A stretch of DNA of 64,000 nt, taken from assembly GCF_019703515.2 (NCBI RefSeq), contig NC_059356.1, positions 24,977,197-25,041,196 on the forward strand, read 5' to 3'. A program made the translations under genes and the position numbers. This document shows positions 11,830 to 24,100 of this stretch, piece after piece (within the stretch, counting starts at the first letter, position 1; every line of letters starts with the position of its first letter). Below the pieces are notes generated by a model that was given only the letters and a program-made list of their open reading frames with translations, made no database searches and was not told where the DNA came from. The DNA is from Myxocyprinus asiaticus. Taxonomy: Eukaryota; Chordata; Actinopteri; Cypriniformes; Catostomidae.

Positions 11830-12758
11830 TAGGGATGGGCATTCATAAATAATTTGGTATTCAAATATTTAAGCTCATAAAAATGAATATTTGAATAGTC
11901 TATTATTTAAATGAAGGTAATTAATGAGAAAGAGACATAAAATATTTTTTTTTAGTCATAAAGGTTGTCACCATAAAAAAAAAAAAAAAAAAAAGCTTCT
12001 AATTATATCCAAAACTAGCTTATATTATGTCCTGTTTTTTTTTGTTGAAAATATTTAAACAAGCAATGCGTGAAAACAAAAAATTATAGAATGAAAGCAT
12101 TTAAGCTCACGCAATGCGAAGATAAAGAAACCACTAATGAAGTAGACTGACGCAGTTAATGTACAGGATGAATATAAACACTCGACAAATTATAGTTATG
12201 TTTATATTGTATGTCATGTTTTTGTTGAGAAAAACAAGCATATCCACGTGCTCGGTAAACTATACTAATTTTTACACACCAGTTTAAATGATGGAATGTC
12301 CCTTACCTCAGCTAGCAAAGTCTTTCTCGGATGCCATTTTTGTTGTTTACAGAAGTGTCGCAGGGATTACGTTGCAACAGGGATGCTGCTTTCTGACGAG
12401 CTGCACATATATGAGAGTAAAGTGTACACCGCTTATCCAGTACATTTAAACAGGAACCCAGCTTTCTCGCAGTAATCCACATTATCACAATAATCTGCTT
12501 TTTTGGTGTCCATCTAAACGTACTGACAGAACGGTTTGCTCATCAAATGTGATAAAATTGTGTCCACACTCAATAGCGCCACCCAGTGCATTCTGTATAA
12601 CTGCCAGTTTTAGTTTGTGTGTTCTGGATTTAACATGCATCTCACTGTATATATGGCCAGCAGAGCAAAACTTTGTGAAATTCGAATAGTATTTTTACTT
12701 TTCGAATAATTATTGCAGAACGAATACTCGAGTATTCGACTACTCGTGCACATCCCTA
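11830..12758. mobile_element. Non-autonomous hAT element B (TIR TAGGGATGGGCATTC)
   Basis: The left end TAGGGATGGGCATTCATAA and the right end CTCGTGCACATCCCTA are imperfect TIRs, with subterminal ATTCGAATA-type repeats (GAATATTTGAATAG near 11884, ACGAATACTCGAG near 12720). It is flanked by CTTTAAAG at 11822-11829 and 12759-12766. No transposase frame is present. It is a different family from element A beside it. Confidence 0.88.
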
Positions 12759-12806
12759 CTTTAAAGCTTCCTGCAGACACATCAAATATTTTTGTTGGTT
12801 ATCCAT

Positions 12807-15099
12807 TAGGGCTGGGATGCAGCCTATATTTTGGTAATAATGTTCCTTTTGCATGCATATGAAAGCAGCCCTCTACATAGCGAGTAAATCACTCACATAG
12901 GCCTATACGAGCAGATTTAGCGCTAATCGACTAAAATATGTCTGTTATTAGCCACTGGCTAGTAAACATTAAAATTTTACTCACCAGTGATTGAGTTGTG
13001 TAGTGTCGAAACAGCGAGACCTTTTACTTTACTATAAAAAGCAGACGATAAGAAGCTGGACTCATCCTTTCCCTGCATGCTGTGTCTCATGAGCACGCAG
13101 GAAAACGTGTTTGTGTCTCATTATATTGAACTCTGAGCATCTCATGAAACCACACCGGGGATGTCACCCGCAGCCCTCTTTAGAGCAATGAACCGGTTTT
13201 CAAGCATTCTGATGTTCGCGCCGTATACAGATGCTCGCGCCAAACTCCTGCGAAATTATAAAGGAGGTATAAACGTATTAATAGTGAATGCAAAGCATGC
13301 CAGTTTCACTTAAACGACCATGTAATGGCAAATGTCCGTGGTCATTGTTGGTTCATTCCCACAGTGTTAATGGCGCACAGTGACGGAGGAGTAGATGCAA
13401 ACCTAATCTATTTGTGTTGAGATGATAAAATGCAAGAATCTGAATCTCAGACTGTCACTTCATGAGAAATAAGGGCTTGTGAGTTAATCGGAGAGCCTTA
13501 AAAAATGTGAAGAATATAAGGCAGAAATATTTTACTATAATATAATAAAAAAATATAATATAATATAATAGCTTATAATATAATATATAATATAGGTTGG
13601 CTGGGTTAAAAAAAATAAAAAATAAAACGTAAAGTGGACCAAGACTAAATCTGATAAAAAAGAGATATGTATAATTTAGTTATTTAGAAATATTTTGATA
13701 CTTTATTACTTTATTTTAAAATGTATGTTTTTATATTTGATTGTCATTCATATGTTTTTGAAGCTTGAAAAGGAAATCATATACCCTATTGTTATATGAC
13801 CCAAGCTAAATTTGTATAAATGACTTTTGTGTGCATGAAGCACATATATTGACAGTTTGTATGACAACTAAACGTCATTTTCGTGGAAGACCTAAAACAG
13901 ACAATTAATCATCTGCCAAATGTCATAATCGTGATAGCCCTAATTTTTATTATTAGATTCCAACCATGTGAATGTTTTGTTAAAATTGTGTATGAAATTT
14001 CAAACAGTGACAGGAGCTTGTATCATTATTAAAAATGCAATTTCATGACATCATAAATTGATTGTATTTAAAATTTGTACATTTTTAAAAAGCAAAAATG
14101 GGATTAAAATAAGGCTATATATAAAATAAAATGTACAATATTGCGTGAAGTCATATATATGAAGAGGCCCCCATTTTCAGTTGCATTACACTTGCATATC
14201 ATCAAAAGTCTGACGAGTAAAAACAAAAATTTATTAGCCAATGGTGTTTTTTTTTTTTTTTTTCCTCCAACATGACTGTAGAGGGTTGGAAAGAACGTCT
14301 CTCTCAGCTAATGCTGTTAAATATACAGGGTACATTACAAAAATATTAATTGATAGAATTTGTAATTTATCATTAGTTTTTCATAATTTGTCACATTTTA
14401 TTTTTTTTAATACACAAATCCATGTATTCCATCAATAAATATGATGTTTTTGCATATATTATATTGCATATATTTAGGCTATTTTGTTACATATTTGTTT
14501 ACATGAATAATTTTCACATTAATAATTTGCACTATTTGCAATTTACACATGCTAAATATTTTTGTATTTGTAGAACACATGCTAAAACAGTACTGTATTT
14601 CTAAAAATACCTTTTAGAAATTCATTTTAGCGAGCGTCAGAAGTGTTTCGGTTGAGCACACATTAACAAGAGCTTCATTACCGCATCCACGCTACAGTAT
14701 GTGTGATTACAATTAATTGTTTGTAAAGAACATTATTATTATTTACATTTATGTAAAAGAGACATTATTCAGTAACAAATCAATTGCATGGATCTCGTCT
14801 TTAGACACACAGAATGAGTCACACCAAACTTTTACTCAACATGCAGTGAAAGGCTAAACTTCTTCGCCACTACACTACTCAATCACTGGTGGTGAGTGAA
14901 ATCTGAACATATACCAGCTAGTGGCTAATCACAGTTTTTTTAGCCGATTAGCACAAAGTTTGAAATATGAAAAGTGATTTACTTAGCTGAGGGTTGCCGC
15001 ATACAGTTAAAGATCAATCTTGGGATTTAAGAATCTATTTTTAAATCGTTCAAATGAATATTGCTAGCCATCGGAAAATAAATATTTTACCCAGCCCTA
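12807..15099. mobile_element. Large hAT-like element ending 100 bp before csnk1d exon 2
   Basis: It begins TAGGGCTGGG and ends CCCAGCCCTA. The flanks TTATCCAT (12799-12806) and TTCTCTAT (15100-15107) agree at 6 of 8 positions, as an aged TSD would. The subterminal regions are inverted relatives: CACTGGCTAG and CTCACCAGTGATTGAG near 12950-12995 against CAATCACTGGTGGTGAG and CAGCTAGTGGCTAA near 14880-14930. No transposase reading frame was recognised in the interior. Internal CGTGATAGCCCTAA at about 13931 suggests another nested end. Confidence 0.65.
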
Positions 15100-15198
15100 T
15101 TCTCTATAATATTTCTTGTTTCTGTTTAGTGATTTACAATGTAATTGACCTTCAGCTCTCATCTTTTCTCTTTCTCTCCCACCTTTCCTGATGTTCAG

Positions 15199-18100
15199 GC
15201 ACAGACATCTCTGTGGGAGAAGAAGTAGCCATCAAGCTAGAATGTGTGAAAACAAAGCACCCACAGCTGCACATCGAGAGCAAGATCTACAAGATGATGC
15301 AAGGAGGCGGTATGTGTTTCCCCACTCAGTCACAACTCCTCGTATTCTACATCCTTCTTCTCCAATAATACAGAACTATGAGTCACACACACACTTTCCA
15401 CTCTTGTCACATACAAAAGACCCTGTTTACTTGCTCATTAAAAAAAACAATTTACTTGCTCATTAAAAAAAAAAAAAAAGTCTGCAGTGCAGTCAAAATT
15501 TAATAGAAACATTGTGTAAAGTTGAAACATACCTTGTAAGTCTGAGGCGTGCGTAATAGTGTTCAAGAAATTTTTGATTGGTACAGGATAAAACAAATTA
15601 AGGTCAAATGTATCCATCCAAACCCACCTAAGCAACATGCAGCTAATTTTATGCTTAACATTATTATTTCTTTTGAGTAATTTATTTGAGGATTAGCTCC
15701 CGGGATTCTCATTTTCTGGACAGTGTCACAAAGGAAGCTATTAATCTGTAGTGTTACAGAATAATATGGGGACGGTGGGTGGTAAATCAACCGTGACTAA
15801 TCGTGATCCCCTCACATCATTGGTCAGTGAATCAACATCTTTCTCATCAGAGTGGCATTACGAGATCTCAGAAAACTGTCTGCATTCTGTCAGCACCAAT
15901 GAATCTCCTCATTTTATGAATATTTAGCCTATGAAAAGATGAAGTAAATGTTGGCTGTATCATTGGTGGTGCTTGTAATTTTTGCAACATATGGACCATT
16001 GTAGGTGCCAGTATGCATGAACAAAACATTGAGTTTACATACATAATATGCTAATAATAAATAAAAATCAGCTCCTCCTAAAAACATAATAATGCAAGAA
16101 AATAATTTAAATGAGGTTTAAAATAAATAAGTGCAAGATCACGTGTACATGCTACTCTCAGTGCATATTGTCTGTATGGCTCAATTCATCCAGTTACTAC
16201 ACAGTAATGGCTTTCATAAATGGCAGTAATTAATTTTAATTTTAATTAATTTTATTTATTTATCACACATTATACATTTTTGCACATATACAGTGAAATA
16301 CTTTTTTTCATATATCCCTGCTAAGCTGGGGTCAGAGTGCAGGGTCAGCCATGATATGGCGCCCCTGGAGCAGATAGGGTCAAGGGCCATGCTCAAGGGC
16401 CCAACAGTGGCATCTTTGCAGTGCTGGAGCTTGAACCCCCAACCTTCTGATCAGTAACCCAGAGCCTTAACCGCTGAGCCACCACTGTCCCCCAGTATGA
16501 ATATACATGAGGTACCCAACATGACTGAACACTGATGCCGCTCGTACAGCAGCGGCCAAACGTTGCTATGACATCGTGCCACAACAAACTGCCATTCTGA
16601 GTGAACTTCCTTCTTAGTATTTGTGCTCTTTGTGATCACATGGATCCGGGCCAGATGGTGTGTGCGGAGGGGAGTGGGTTTGAGGGGGCGGTGCGGGCCC
16701 TCTGCATTCCATTTCCTAACTGGGTTTCTTCCACCACTCCCAGCCTTATTTAGCACAGCATGAAAAAGCAAGCACACTGAGAAGAAACAAACTTTTCACA
16801 GTGAAAAGGGGTGTCCATGCCAGTGTCAGAAATTATCTTTCATTTGGATGTTGTTGATATTAAGCTGTAGCATATTTTCTTCTAACCATGTGAAACACGC
16901 AGTTTGTCATACTTTTGTCAACCAAATCACTTTATTCAATATTAATTAAATTCTGTCTGAACAATAAGATAGGCTGTTGCCTGTAAAATCAAATCAACAT
17001 CAATTTGTATCTTATGCAATATACACCGATCAGCCACAACATTAAAACCACCTGCCTAATATTGTGTAGGTCCCCCTCGTGCCGCCAAAACAGCACCAAC
17101 CCACATATAGCCCACAATAGTATTCTGAGATGATATTCTTCTCACCACAGTGGTTATCTGAGTTACTGTAGACTTTGTCAGTTCTAACCAGTCTGGCCAT
17201 TCTCTGTTGATCTCTCTCATCAACAAGGCATTTCTGTCCACAGAACTGCCGCTCACTAGATGTTTTTTGTTTTTGGCACCATTCGCAGTAAATTCTAGAG
17301 ACTGTTTTGTGTGAAAATCCCAGGTGATCAGCAGTTACAGAAATACTTAAACCAGCCCGTCTGGCACCAACAATCATCCATGCGATTATCTAATCAGCCA
17401 GTCGTGTGACTGTAGTGCATAAAATCATGCAGATATGGGTCAGAAGCTTCAGTTAATGTTCACATCAACAATCAGAATGAGGAAAAAATGTGATCTCAGT
17501 GATTTGGGTCGTGGCATGATTGTAGGTGCCAGATGGGCTGGTTTGAGTATTTCTGTAACTGCTGATCTCCTGGGATTTTCATGCACAACAGTCTCTAGAA
17601 TTTACTCCGAATGGTGCCAAAAACAAAAAACATCCAATGAGCGGCAGTTCTGTGGACGGAAATGCCTTGTTGATGAGAGGGGTCAACAGAGAATGGCCAG
17701 ACTAGTTCGAATTGACAAAGTCTACGGTAACTCAGATAACCACTCTGTACAATTGTGGTGAGGAGAATATCGTCTCAGAATGCTACTCTGAGATGCGAGT
17801 TGGTGCTGTTTTGGTGGCCCGTTACACAATATTAGGCTGGTGATTTTAATGTTTAGTTGTGGTGTATGACTAAAAAGTATATAATACACTGTATATGAGA
17901 TGTTGCAAATAGGGAATTCATTTAAAGAGCTTTTTTCCATTACAGTTTAAATATTAGGTGCATTTTTGTCACTTTTGGTGGCATTTTGTTTTACTCCACA
18001 CCCTTGTTAATTTCTGACCCTGGTGTGTATGCGTGCATAGGAGGAGGAAGAAAACCAGCCTTGTATGTTATGATTAATTTTTATTTCCAAGTATTTTATA

Positions 18101-21100
18101 GTTGGATTTGTATACTTGTTCATGTCCATACTTGGAGAAGCACAAGGCTGTGTTTTTTCTATTTTAATTCCTATTAATATATCCTGGAGTCCTGGAGAGT
18201 GGAAAGGCATGCTGGACTGCTTAGACCGGAGATATATTTAGTCTCCTGAGTTTGCGCAGGAATAGCTGACCTGGAAGATGTTTTCTGCAAAGTGCTGAAC
18301 AGCAAAAGCACTGTGCACTTGAATGCAGTGGCCAGGATCAGGGTGCACACAACGGTAGACCCGAAAGCAGCTGCTGAGAGAACTCTGACCTTCTAGAACA
18401 CTGATGAACTCTGTCTCTTCCTCTCCCAAGATAACCCTCAGTGTGCTAGCTATATGTGAAAAGACTTGTCTAAACTCTAAGAATACTAAATGAACAGTTT
18501 CACTTTAGCATAATTATAGACCAATCCTTTGGCATCGTAACCACTTGTGTCAAACACGAAAGTGGTGGCAAAAACCGTGTGCAAAAAGTAAACTTTTATC
18601 TGATTCCGTTGTTACAAAATGATTTCGAGGGCTTTTGTAGAAGGCTGTGGCTTCAAGCCATCAACAGCTGACTGTACTGAGGAGATCATTTCAGCTTACG
18701 TCTTTGCAGGAAACGTTTATAGCGAACATTATTACATGTTTTTTATCAACTCCTATAATTATAATAATTGTATAGATAAGAATATGTCTGTATTTATGAT
18801 TTTGTTTCGTACTTTTGTTTAATCATCTAATCGGTCAAATCAAACACAACAGTCTACTGGTTTTCTGCCACTACTTACTGCGCATTCACTGAAATCTTTG
18901 TAAACAAGGGGATTGGTTTATATGATAGTGTGTGGAGACATGAGTTTGAATCCAGGGTGTGCTGAGTGACTCCAGCCAAGTCTCCTAAGCAACCAAATTG
19001 GCCCGGTTGCTAGGGAGGGTCACATGGGGTAACCTCCTCGTGGTCGCTATAATATGGTTCGCTCTCGGTGGGGCACGTAGCGAGTTGTGCGTGGATACTG
19101 TGGAGAACAGCGCGAAGCCTCCGCTCGGGCTATGTCTGCGCGGTAACGCGCTCAACAAGCCACATAAGATGCGTGGATTGACTGTCTCAGACGCGGAGGC
19201 AACTGAGATTCGTCCTTCCACCTGGATTGAGGTGAGTCACTACATCACCACGAGGACTTAGTGCATTGGGAATTAGGCATTCCAAATTGGGGAGAAAAAT
19301 GGGAGAAGATAAAAAAAAAAAGCTTTTTAGTTAAAGCTGGTAACTGCAGCTATTTTGCTTACACTGTATAATTGAATTATATGAGAGGCTTCTTTGTGCT
19401 CCTGGATGTTTGGACTATACAAATATAATATCAGTACAAACTCAATTAAATTTCATTTAATCTGGCCAGCATGTAGCTGAATGGTGAGAGAGGCAAGAAT
19501 AATGATCTTGAAGTGATCTAATTGGGTATCCGCTCTCCTTCCACAACAGCCTATATCTTTTCCTCTGTCACCTTCAAGGTCGTCTGAGAGATGTGCTTTA
19601 TGGCGATACTTTGGATCCCATACTGAGGGTGACCAACCAGGACTGCTGATTTATACAAGCTGAAGCTCTCCTTGGGTTTTTATCACGAGTGCTCTATCTG
19701 AAACATTTGGGTCCCAACCCCCCACTTCTGAACCTAGCCAGCTGAGGAAATTTGTTGTAGGTCACCTTCAGTCTTTCAAAGAGACATACATGTATGACTG
19801 TCATGCTTAAGCATAAACTTATAAACTATAGACCAATGCTGAATGCTTTGGTTTGGATACCATTTCCTTCACAAACCACTTTAAATTCCCTTTCAAAAGA
19901 ATAGTTCACCCAAAAATGAAATTTATCCATTTACTCCCCCTCATGATGTTCCAGGTACATTTGACACTTTTTTTTCTTCTGTGGAACACAAAAGTAGATG
20001 CAAAGCAGTATGTTACCATTCACTTTCTTTGCATCTTTTTCAATTCAGTGAATGGTGACCTATTTTGCTAACATCTCATTTTGTGTTCCATGGAAGAAAG
20101 TCAAAGGGGTTTTGAACAAGACAGTGAGTTAATGACAGAATGGTCATTTGTGGGTGAATTGTCTCTAGAGCCTGACCGATACTGATTTTAGAGAGGGGAA
20201 ATTCACAGATTACCGATATGGTGGCTGATATAGTTAATTTTTGAGCTGGAATGAAAACAGACATTTCTATGTGGATTGTTCACCGATTTTGCACTGATAT
20301 GACTATGCAAAGGTACTCAGAATGCTGCTTTCTTAAATATTTTTATCAAAGAACATTTGACATTATTATTATACATTGTCAACTAATTTTAGCAATGAAC
20401 ACTGAGAAAATAAAGAATAAATAAAAATAAAATAGCTAAATAAACATCAGTAGTACTATTTAGGATCAGTCAAATGCTGACCATTAAAATAAAGAATAAA
20501 TAAAAAATAAAATTAATAGCCAAATAAACATCAGTACTGTTTAGTATCAGTCAAATGCTGACTATTTTAATACTGCCAGTCAATTATTGGCAGGTTGTAA
20601 AACAAGAAGCATTTACACCTGCCGAGACGAGAAAAACAGCGCCAGCGGTGTTACACTGTATTCTGCTATACAAGTTCAGGGGAAACTTTCAATGGTGGAA
20701 AACCAGACTTTTAAATATTACATTTTATAAATGCAACGACTGGAATTGTTCGCTTGAAGAGGGTACCAAACTGTGAACCCTGAACAAAACAGTTTGGTGA
20801 ATACATTAGCTTCCACTCAGCTAACAAGCTATGAAAGTAGCTACATGGTTAGCTATAAGCTCGTTTTCACAGAGTAAAAGATGGACCAGCATTGCGTCTC
20901 ACCAACTAGGTAACAGAATAGCGTGAAATCAACACCCAACAGACACAATCCACCACCGCACCGTTGTCTGCTGAGTTGCAAAAAAGATGCTCTGATGTTT
21001 ACCTTTCAATCTGCTACATTACTGACTGCACTGACAAACTATAGCTGGCTGACTGCAAACAGATTAACTCCGCTTAACTCCACCCTGTCAGCAGAGCCAC

Positions 21101-24100
21101 CCTCAGCTCAGAGTCAGCTCTGTAAACAATTGAGTCGGAGCGCGCTCTGCTAGACAAACTACGTAATGACACCAATTCTAAACATTGTTTTCTGCATTTT
21201 ATGTTCTGAAAAAAGTTTTCATATCTGCGCATATTGGTAAACATTTACGCTAAAACCGATATATCGGTGAAAGGCTAATATTGGCCGACCGATATATCGG
21301 TCGGGCACTAATTGTCTCTTAAGTTTTCTACTGGAGATCTGTGGGGAAAAATGCTTCTGTAGTAATTATGTTTTTTCTTTTACAGTCGGTATACCAACAA
21401 TCAAATGGTGTGGAGCAGAGGGAGATTACAATGTGATGGTGATGGAGCTGCTGGGACCCAGTCTGGAGGATCTCTTCAACTTCTGCTCTCGCAAGTTCAG
21501 CCTTAAGACTGTTCTTCTGCTGGCTGACCAGATGGTAAGGCTGCAGACATGATCATCCATGACCTTTTTCCACTTCATCCTACTTTTTGTCATAGGAAAC
21601 CGAAAATGGGAAAATGACACCAGGAAGTGGTGCTCTTGTGACATGACAAGCTTTACTGTTATCCCTTCAGCTGTTTTATATAGACAAATCAGTATTCTGT
21701 TTCACTTTGTGTTTGACTCTGTGTTAAATGCCAATGGGCATCATAAAAGGCCTTCTTGTTGAACGTTGTCATGCACTCATTGCTTTATTTGAATTGGTTT
21801 GTTGGGTTTGCATGGAGTCTCTGCCTCTTGTTTTGCTCCTCCTTTTTTCTCTTTCTGTCATTCGACCTGCTGAACCTGTCCTTTGTTCATTATCAGATCA
21901 GCCGTATCGAGTACATCCACTCCAAGAACTTCATCCACAGAGACGTCAAGCCCGACAACTTCCTTATGGGCCTGGGGAAAAAGGGCAACCTTGTTTACAT
22001 CATTGACTTTGGCCTGGCCAAGAAGTACAGAGATGCTCGCACCCACCAGCACATTCCTTACCGCGAGAACAAAAATTTGACTGGAACTGCTCGCTACGCT
22101 TCCATCAACACCCACTTGGGAATAGGTACTCTGACACATGTCGTATTGACCCTGTTTACACCTGGTATTAGGATGCGTCTCGGGTGATCCGTTCACATGT
22201 GGTCAGGTGAGACACATCACTGTTTACACCTGGTCGTTTAAATGCGTCTTCTGTGACCACTTGTGATCGGATTTGGAGGGGAGGGACTCTTGTTTCATGA
22301 CGACATACATCAGTCACTATGTCAGTGTGTTCCTGCATGATGTTAAACCACAACAAAGTCAGAAAAGTCAAAGAAAGTGCAAAAAAAATGGCGCGATATT
22401 TCTCCCTGATGCAGCTGAAATTTAATCTAAGCACAAATGCAACATTTCGAGCAGAATTGTCCATTATTTTAGTGGATAAGTTCGTCTGCAGATGTTCGTG
22501 CTTCTCATAAGTGTCCCTACATATTGATATCAGACACACTGAAGAAGATCTGTGAAGTTCTCATGCTTGTGTATACATTAGCTTTTTTCTTTTTCCGATC
22601 AGACGGTTATTTCCTTTTAAACCGCTCATAAACATCAAAGTTTAAACACGTGTTTTAGCGCAGTGGTTGATTGACAGGTGAGGGGAGGTGCTTCGCTGCT
22701 GCCAAGACGCATACAGGATGGATTAGTTTTTACCCCTCAAATGTGAGAAATCATGCGTTTTTGTCCACATACATACACTATATTGCCAAAAGTATTCGCT
22801 CACCCATCCAAATAATTGAATTCAGGTGTTCCAATCACTTCCATGGCCACAGGTGTATAAAATGAAGCATCTAGGCATGCAGACTGCTTCTACAAACATT
22901 TGTGAAAGAATGGGCCGCTCTCAGGAGCTCAGTGAATTCCAGCATGGTACTGTGATAGGATGCCACCTGTGCAACAAGTCCAGTCGTGAAATTTCCTCGC
23001 TACTAAATATTCCACAGTCAACTGTCAGTGGTATTATAACAAAGTGGAAGCGATTGGGAATGACAGTAACTCAGCCACGAAGTGGTAGGCCACGTAAAAT
23101 GACAGAGCGGGGTCAGCGGATGCTGAGGCGCATAGTGCGCAGAGGTCGCCAACTTTCTGCATAGTCAATCGCTACAGACCTCCAAAGTTCATGTGGCCTT
23201 CAGATTAGCTCAAGAACAGTGCGTAGAGAGCTTCATGGAATGGGTTTCCATGGCCGAGCAGCTGCATCCAAGCCATACATCACCAAGTGCAATGCAAAGC
23301 GTCGGATGCAGTGGTGTAAAGCACGCCGCCACTGGACTCCAGAGCAGTGGAGACGCGTTCTCTGGAGTGACGAATCACGCTTCTCCATCTGGCAATCTGA
23401 TGGACGAGTCTGGGTTTGGCGGTTGCCAGGAGAACGATACTTGTCTGACTGCATTGTGCCAACTGTGAAGTTTGGTGGAGGAGGGATTATGGTGTGGGGT
23501 TGTTTTTCAGGAGCTGGGCTTGGCCCCTTAGTTCCAGTGAAAGGAACTCTGAATGCTTCAGCATACCAAGAGATTTTGGACAATTCCATGCTCCCAACTT
23601 TGTGGGAACAGTTTGGGGATGGCCCCTTCCTGTTCCAACATGACTGCACACCAATGCACAAAGCAAGGTCCATAAAGACATGGATGAGCGAGTTTGGTGT
23701 GGAAGAACTTGACTGGCCTGCACAGAGTCCTGATCTCAACCCGATAGAGCACCTTTGGGATGAATTTGAGTGAAGACTGTGAGCCAGGCCTTCTCGTCCA
23801 ACATCAGTGTCTGACCTCACAAATGCGCTTCTGGAAGAATGGTCAAAAATTCCCATAAACACACTCCTAAACCTTGTGGAAAGCCTTCCCAGAATAGTTG
23901 AAGCTGTTATAGCTGCAAAGGGTGGGCTGACGTCATTTTAAACCCTATGGATTAAGAATGGGATGTCACTTAAGTTCATATGCGTCTAAAGGCAGGTGAG
24001 CGAATACTTTTGGCAATATAGTGTATGTGGGCTTTTGCGATCTGATCATAAAACGTTTTAGACACCATTTAGACCTGTATTTAGCACTGACCTCATGTGA

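Noticed and set aside
3488..15198. csnk1d exon 1 searched for (start codon, MELRVGN-type N-terminus, GSGSFGDIY glycine loop)
   Set aside because: No matching codons found upstream of 15199 on the + strand. The exon is taken to lie left of the window.
17042..17377. 111-codon minus-strand frame considered as a complete small gene
   Set aside because: It is only the N-terminal part of a Tc1 transposase running into the TIR, and belongs to the fold-back element.
23233..23862. 209-codon minus-strand frame opposite the Tc1 transposase
   Set aside because: Antisense shadow of the conserved transposase codons; no independent similarity.
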